Assembly: GCA_031279745.1 (NCBI GenBank)
Contig: JAITHN010000177.1
Coordinates: forward strand, 1-8,651
From: Streptococcaceae bacterium
GTDB taxonomy: Bacteria > Bacillota > Bacilli > Lactobacillales > Streptococcaceae
Direction: 5' to 3'
DNA: 8,651 bases
The notes beneath the pieces were generated by a model that did not search any database, was not told the origin of the DNA, and saw nothing but the letters and a program-made list of their open reading frames with translations. Positions 4,669 through 8,651 of this stretch are shown in pieces. Position 1 is the first letter of the stretch; each line of letters opens with the position of its first letter. A program made the position numbers and the translations under genes.

Positions 4669-6828
4669 TTAAATCACACAGCTTTCACATTGGTTTGAAC
4701 CAACGATTTCGCCGTCATCTGTAAAGGTACGAACATAATAAATGCTCTTTATGCCTTTGTAGTAGGCATAATTGCGTAAAATATTTAAGTCGCGAGTTGT
4801 TAATTTTGTTTCATTTTTCCATTCGTAAATTCCACGTGGAATGACACTTCTCATAAATAAAGTGAGCGAAAGTCCTTGGTCGACGTGCTGAGTTGCCGCG
4901 GCATAGACGTCGATAATTTTTCGCATATCCATGTCAAAGGCACTTGTATAAAACGGTAGGGTATCGTTTGATAAACCTGCTGCAGGATAGTAAATTTTTC
5001 CTATTTTCTTTTCTTGACGTTCTTCAATCCTTTGTGTGATGGGATGAATACTTGCACTCGTGTCATGAATATAAGAAATACTTCCATTTGGTGCAACAGC
5101 GAGTCGGTTTTGATGATAGAGACCATAGGTTTGAATGTCTTTGGCTAATTCTGCCCAATCGTCTCCAGTCGGAATGAAATGATGTTTGAACAATTCAGCC
5201 ACACGTGGGTCTTTTGGTTGGAAAAGACCTGACACATATTTATCGAAATATTCTCCTGTGGCATACTTGCTGTTTTCAAAGCCATAGAAAGTCACACCAC
5301 GATCACGAGCAATTTCATTTGAAGCTTTGAGTGTCCAATAGTTGAGCAACATAAAGTATATGCTTGTAAACTCGACAGAATGAGAGGATCCGTAAACGAG
5401 GTGGTTTTGAGCGAAATAGCTGTGAAGTCCCATTGCACCAAGTCCAAAGGTATGTGCTTCACTATTTCCTTTTTGAATACTTGGCACGGCATCAATCTCA
5501 GAAGAATCTGTCACAAAGGTGAGTGCATGAACCATAGCACGGATACTGCGACCAAAATCTGGGGACTCCATCAAGTTGACCACATTGGTAGAACCGAGAT
5601 TACAAGAAACGTCGGTTCCCATATAGGTATACTCTTGTTTATCGTTTAACACACTTGGTCGTTGCACTTGCAGAATTTCGCTACAAAGATTACTCATGAC
5701 GATTTTGCCATCGACTGGATTGGCTTGGTTTGCCGTATCGATATTCACGATGTAAGGGTAACCAGATTCTTGTTGCAATTTCGAAATTTCATTTTCCAAA
5801 TCACGAGCTTTCATCTTGGTTTTACGAATTTCAGGGTTGTTGACCATGTTTTGGTATTCTTTGGTAATATCCACATAGTTAAATGGAACACCATAAACTT
5901 TCTCAACAGAATAGGGACTAAACAAATACAAATCTTCATTCTTTCGCACCAAATCATAATAAATATCCGGTACGGTTACACCAAGTGAAAGTGTTTTTAC
6001 GCGAATTTTTTCATCTGCGTTTTCTTTCTTGGCAGAGAGAAAACTCAAGATATCTGGATGGAAAACGCTAAGGTAAACGACCCCTGCCCCTTGACGTTGT
6101 CCAAGTTGGTTAGAATAAGAGAAGCTGTCTTCGAATAATTTCATGACAGGAACCACTCCGCTCGCCGCCCCTTCATATCCTTTAATAGGAGCTCCTGCTT
6201 CACGCAAGTTGGATAAGGAAATTCCAACACCCCCACCAATTCTAGAAAGCTGCAAGGCAGAATTAATGGAGCGCCCAATGGCGTTCATGTCGTCAGTGAC
6301 TTGAATTAAGAAACAGCTGACAAGTTCACCGCGGCGTTTTCGACCTGCATTTAAGAAACTTGGGGTTGCCGGTTGATAGCGTTGATGGATCATTTCTTCA
6401 GCGATGTCACGAGCAAGCGCTTCATCTCCATTTGCATAGTAAAGGGCATTAAAAAGGACGCGATCTTCAATGGACTCAAGATAGTAACTTCCATCATCTG
6501 TCTTTAACGCATATTGTGAATAGAACTTATACGCTGCCATAAAGCTTTTAAAGCGGAATTTTTTTGCAAATAACTCTTCAGAGAGTTCTGTAATAAATTC
6601 TCTTGAGTAATTTGCCAAAAATTCAGACTCAATATAATCATTTTCAATGAGAAAATCGATTTTTTCATTGAAAGAGTTGAATGTTTTCGTGTTTGGAAGC
6701 ACGTTTTCTTTGAAGAACGCACTTGCTGCAAGTTTATCCTTCTGCAAAGGGATTTGCCCGTTAACTGGGCGGTTAATTTCATTGTTTAATTTAAAATACG
6801 TTACATTTTCTAATTGTTTAAGGCTCAA
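4669..6828 (-). CDS. nrdE: Class Ib ribonucleoside-diphosphate reductase, alpha subunit NrdE
   Basis: NrdE reduces ribonucleoside diphosphates to deoxyribonucleoside diphosphates in the cytoplasm, using a radical delivered by NrdF. The full 719 residues are present. The short N-terminal domain (YFKLNNEINRPVNGQIPL, 11-28) with no ATP-cone is typical of class Ib. Catalytic residues are all visible: the redox pair C172 and C409, the thiyl-radical C382 in NLCSEI with N380 and E384, the radical-transfer tyrosines Y697-Y698, and the C-terminal shuttle cysteines C714 and C717 in CESC. The start is TTG at 6826-6828: an in-frame stop lies nine bases upstream, the next in-frame ATG is at codon 97, and the resulting MSLKQL start agrees with relatives. 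GGTGA (6835-6839) is the likely ribosome-binding site. It overlaps nrdI by 11 bases. No nrdF follows; a terminator does. Confidence 0.97.
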   Translation of the reverse strand: MSLKQLENVTYFKLNNEINRPVNGQIPLQKDKLAASAFFKENVLPNTKTFNSFNEKIDFLIENDYIESEFLANYSREFITELSEELFAKKFRFKSFMAAYKFYSQYALKTDDGSYYLESIEDRVLFNALYYANGDEALARDIAEEMIHQRYQPATPSFLNAGRKRRGELVSCFLIQVTDDMNAIGRSINSALQLSRIGGGVGISLSNLREAGAPIKGYEGAASGVVPVMKLFEDSFSYSNQLGQRQGAGVVYLSVFHPDILSFLSAKKENADEKIRVKTLSLGVTVPDIYYDLVRKNEDLYLFSPYSVEKVYGVPFNYVDITKEYQNMVNNPEIRKTKMKARDLENEISKLQQESGYPYIVNIDTANQANPVDGKIVMSNLCSEILQVQRPSVLNDKQEYTYMGTDVSCNLGSTNVVNLMESPDFGRSIRAMVHALTFVTDSSEIDAVPSIQKGNSEAHTFGLGAMGLHSYFAQNHLVYGSSHSVEFTSIYFMLLNYWTLKASNEIARDRGVTFYGFENSKYATGEYFDKYVSGLFQPKDPRVAELFKHHFIPTGDDWAELAKDIQTYGLYHQNRLAVAPNGSISYIHDTSASIHPITQRIEERQEKKIGKIYYPAAGLSNDTLPFYTSAFDMDMRKIIDVYAAATQHVDQGLSLTLFMRSVIPRGIYEWKNETKLTTRDLNILRNYAYYKGIKSIYYVRTFTDDGEIVGSNQCESCVI

Positions 6829-7177
6829 GGGATTTCACCACTTTCTTTATCGTCTCTACATCTTGATCCGTTCCGCTAAATTCAAAAGCATGAACAATCG
6901 GAATCCCATATTCATTTGAAAGGTCTTTAGCTGTGAAAATGAAAAGATCTGCAAAATTTCGATTCCCACTTCCGACGATGCCGCGGCAGTTTTCTTGATT
7001 TGTCGGATCTTCAAGAAAATCAAAGACAGGCTCAAGCATATTCGAATCATAGGTTGGAATAATAAGTAAAAAAGGTTCAGAGATTACGCAATCACTTGTC
7101 ACTTCGATAGAAGGCATGCCAAGCTTTTGGACGAATCTTCGAACCTGTCCTGTTACAGAATAAAAAGCAATCTGCAT
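6818..7177 (-). CDS. nrdI: NrdI, flavodoxin-like activator of class Ib ribonucleotide reductase
   Basis: NrdI is a small FMN protein that supplies the oxidant used to assemble the dimanganese-tyrosyl radical of NrdF. The 119-residue product is of normal length. The flavin-binding loops are visible: YSVTGQVRRF (6-15) for the phosphate, PTYD (41-44), GSGNRNF (69-75) around the isoalloxazine ring, and EFSGT (99-103) near the C-terminus. The ATG overlaps the nrdH stop by one base (TAATG) and the 3' end overlaps nrdE by 11 bases. The three genes must therefore be one transcript with coupled translation. The only nearby Shine-Dalgarno sequence (AAAGGG, 7191-7196) is rather far upstream, which fits coupling. 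Confidence 0.95.
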   Translation of the reverse strand: MQIAFYSVTGQVRRFVQKLGMPSIEVTSDCVISEPFLLIIPTYDSNMLEPVFDFLEDPTNQENCRGIVGSGNRNFADLFIFTAKDLSNEYGIPIVHAFEFSGTDQDVETIKKVVKSLEP

Positions 7178-7398
7178 TACGCAACTAACCCTTTAAGTTG
7201 GTCAGGTCTGAATCCTGAAAAACTGATTTCTTTTGTTTCTACGACTGGAACAGTTTGATAGCCTTGTTCTTTCAAATAATCGACCAAGTTTGGTTCTTCA
7301 TCAATATTGTGTTCTACAAATTGAACCCCATTCTCATCAAGATATTTTTTCACCATTTTGCATTGCATACAATTGTTCTTAGAAAATACTTTAACCAT
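7177..7398 (-). CDS. nrdH: NrdH redoxin, electron donor to NrdE
   Basis: NrdH is a glutaredoxin-like protein that is reduced by thioredoxin reductase and passes electrons to the C-terminal cysteines of NrdE. The 73 residues match the family length. Diagnostic features are the CMQC redox motif (10-13), the cis-proline in TVP (49-51) and SGFRPDQL (61-68), which separates NrdH from ordinary glutaredoxins. AAGGAGA is the Shine-Dalgarno sequence, ending seven bases before the ATG at 7396-7398. It is the first gene of the nrdHIE operon; the promoter and two NrdR boxes lie just upstream. Confidence 0.96.
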   Translation of the reverse strand: MVKVFSKNNCMQCKMVKKYLDENGVQFVEHNIDEEPNLVDYLKEQGYQTVPVVETKEISFSGFRPDQLKGLVA

Positions 7399-7425
7399 AA
7401 TCTTCTCCTTTTTGTTTATAGGATT

Positions 7426-7454
7426 AGTTTAGTCAATGAAAGTGAAGTTGTCAA
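7426..7454 (-). promoter_or_regulatory. Promoter of the nrdHIE operon
   Basis: On the minus strand, TTGACA (7449-7454) is separated by 17 bases from TAAACT (7426-7431), giving a transcript start near 7419, about 20 bases before the nrdH ATG. The -35 box is perfect consensus. The proximal NrdR box ends nine bases upstream of it. Confidence 0.7.
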
Positions 7455-7462
7455 AGGTTTAA

Positions 7463-7478
7463 ACTCAATATATTGTTA
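7463..7478. promoter_or_regulatory. NrdR box, proximal to nrdH
   Basis: ACTCAATATATTGTTA matches the NrdR consensus acaCwAtATaTwGtgt at 13 of 16 positions, with a perfect CAATATATTG core. It starts 32 bp (about three helical turns) from the second box, the usual tandem arrangement for this repressor. Confidence 0.85.
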
Positions 7479-7494
7479 ATTATTTCGTTGACAG

Positions 7495-7510
7495 ACACAA
7501 TATCTTGTGT
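7495..7510. promoter_or_regulatory. NrdR box, distal to nrdH
   Basis: ACACAATATCTTGTGT differs from the NrdR consensus at one position (C for a, position 10). NrdR is the zinc-finger/ATP-cone repressor that senses (d)ATP and shuts off ribonucleotide reductase genes. Both boxes also lie upstream of the divergent gene at 7588. Confidence 0.9.
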
Positions 7511-7554
7511 TTCTTTTTCGAAGGACAGTGTAAGACGACTCGCTAAGTTTGTTG

Positions 7555-7560
7555 TATAAT
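7555..7560 (+). promoter_or_regulatory. -10 box of the divergent SWIM/SNF2 gene
   Basis: A perfect TATAAT lies 27 bases before the ATG at 7588. No good -35 is present at normal spacing; AAGACG (7532-7537) is the best at 17 bases. The promoter may be weak or activator-dependent. Confidence 0.55.
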
Positions 7561-7587
7561 AAAGGGATAGTATGTGGGGGGAAGAAG

Positions 7588-8651
7588 ATGAGAAATAGAA
7601 GGTTTGAAGCAGAAACAAGTGCCCAAAAACTCTTGGCGGAAAATAGAATTACCTCTCTTTTTGTAAACATCGAAGCACAAAGATGGGAAGCTGTTGTTGT
7701 GGATGATGTGGTTTATCAGGTAGAAATTTCAGGGGATCCGAAAAATATTCAGAAGCGATGCACATGTGGTTTTTTTTATGATGCAGGATACTGCATGCAT
7801 ACATTGGCGGTTGAAAAATACATTTTAAAGAAAGGTTTTTCACCCGTCATAAGCCTAAATGCCAGAGCTACAATGCCCGTTCGGACGAAGTTTGATCCGT
7901 CCACCCTCTTTCTGACTGCGATCAAAAAAATTCAGCCACCAAAAGAAAGCGCTCCTGCAGGCACACAAGGCAAACCACTGAAGATTGAATTTCATTTAAA
8001 CAATACCAAGACCAGCACATATGACGAGGGAAGCGACCTTTTAGCCCTCCGATTGAAAATAGGGTATTTGGAAGACTTTCGAACCAGTTATGTAGAAAAC
8101 ATTCATCAATTTTTACACGCATTTGCAGAAGGAAAGACGTATAAGCAAAAAAATAAGACGTTTCTCCTTACAGGTCAGGTCGTAGACGAGGCGACGGCGG
8201 ATTGTTTGAGCGAATTGCATCAATTCAGTCTACAAGAGGACTTTTATTTCCTTCGCTCTCAAGTTTTGCAGCATAACAGAAACTCAAGTGAGTTGATTCT
8301 CCCTCCTTATTCGCTTGAAAACGTCATCAATAGAATTCAAGAAAAGAGTGGGTTAACAACGAAAATAGACGGGAAAACGCTTGAAGAGGTCCATTTCGAA
8401 GCAGAAGATTTTCCTTTTTCAATAAAGGTCACGTCTAGTGAAAATGGGGTGAATATCCTTCTTCCAGAAGATTTAGGAAAAATGTTTGCCTGGTATCAAA
8501 AAGTTTTGGTTGGAAATGTGTTTTATTCTCTCAAAGAAGAGCAAGTGGATGCGATTGAGAAATTCCGTAAAGTAGAAGAGAGGATCCACTCCCATGTGAT
8601 TCCACTTCCAATCGACTCTGCAAAGAAATTCTTATCGGAAGATTTTTTTCA
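7588..8651 (+). CDS. SWIM zinc-finger protein, probable SNF2-family helicase N-terminus (3' truncated by window edge)
   Basis: The frame is open from ATG 7588 to the window end (354 complete codons). Near the N-terminus, C58-T-C60, then C69-M-H71, forms a SWIM zinc finger (CxCxnCxH), a DNA- or protein-binding module. The next 280 residues fit, by general layout, the helicase-associated region that precedes the ATPase in bacterial SWIM-SNF2 proteins (often over 1000 residues): a basic-to-mixed linker with PPKESAPAG (about 118-126), then beta-rich segments such as LLALRLKIGYLEDFRTSYV (about 151-169). No Walker A or DEAH motif has been reached, so the helicase call is inference. GGGGGGAAG upstream of the ATG is the likely ribosome-binding site. 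The gene diverges from nrdHIE and shares the region holding the NrdR boxes. In related genomes such proteins are chromosomal housekeeping genes, not phage or defence modules. Confidence 0.75.
   Translation, partial: MRNRRFEAETSAQKLLAENRITSLFVNIEAQRWEAVVVDDVVYQVEISGDPKNIQKRCTCGFFYDAGYCMHTLAVEKYILKKGFSPVISLNARATMPVRTKFDPSTLFLTAIKKIQPPKESAPAGTQGKPLKIEFHLNNTKTSTYDEGSDLLALRLKIGYLEDFRTSYVENIHQFLHAFAEGKTYKQKNKTFLLTGQVVDEATADCLSELHQFSLQEDFYFLRSQVLQHNRNSSELILPPYSLENVINRIQEKSGLTTKIDGKTLEEVHFEAEDFPFSIKVTSSENGVNILLPEDLGKMFAWYQKVLVGNVFYSLKEEQVDAIEKFRKVEERIHSHVIPLPIDSAKKFLSEDFF

Noticed and set aside
4494..4724. Plus-strand frame of 76 codons across the manA-nrdE gap
   Set aside because: It runs through both hairpins and into the nrdE 3' end, and its product resembles nothing known.
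7488..7516. Plus-strand TTGACA (7488-7493) as -35 of the SWIM gene
   Set aside because: The sequence 17 bases on (TTCTTT) is a poor -10, and the TATAAT at 7555 is far too distant.

Overview
The window is chromosomal DNA from a low-GC Gram-positive bacterium, most likely a member of the Lactobacillales near Enterococcaceae or Carnobacteriaceae. The evidence is a GpsB C-terminus, a Bacillus-type (type B) RNase P RNA directly after it, a CppA-like two-domain protein, a class Ib nrdHIE cluster with NrdR boxes, a CcpA-type cre site and strong Shine-Dalgarno (SD) sequences. The genus is not proven by anything seen here. Most content is core metabolism and cell biology. No insertion sequence, phage gene, CRISPR array or tRNA was found.

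Layout, left to right. The window opens inside gpsB (1-280, +), followed by rnpB (about 291-675, +) and its terminator. A 260-base gap follows, holding a degenerate 18-bp tandem repeat, a 14-bp palindrome and a promoter overlapped by a perfect cre palindrome. This promoter drives an unrecognised 90-residue gene (970-1242) with its own terminator. Next is a monocistronic CppA-like gene (1368-2171, +) with promoter and terminator. After a second repeat-bearing gap comes a probable two-gene operon: a serine hydrolase of the beta-lactamase fold (2407-3417) and class I mannose-6-phosphate isomerase manA (3444-4394). A third repeat-bearing gap contains two strong hairpins. It separates manA from the convergent nrdE, nrdI and nrdH genes (read on the minus strand from 7398 down to 4669). 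The nrdH upstream region carries two NrdR boxes 32 bp apart. Divergent from nrdH, a SWIM-finger protein, probably the N-terminal part of a bacterial SNF2 helicase, starts at 7588 and runs off the right end.

How the genes work together. NrdE is the catalytic subunit of class Ib ribonucleotide reductase, NrdI the flavodoxin that activates its partner, and NrdH the thiol donor. The radical-bearing subunit gene nrdF, usually next to nrdE, is absent from this locus. ManA links mannose-6-phosphate to glycolysis. GpsB and RNase P are housekeeping neighbours, as in Bacillus and Enterococcus.

The most unusual observations are the nrdHIE operon without nrdF, the cre-controlled orphan small protein, and three unrelated-period degenerate tandem arrays (about 18, 15/30 and 33 bp), each confined to one intergenic gap. 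I see no clearly new multi-gene system.
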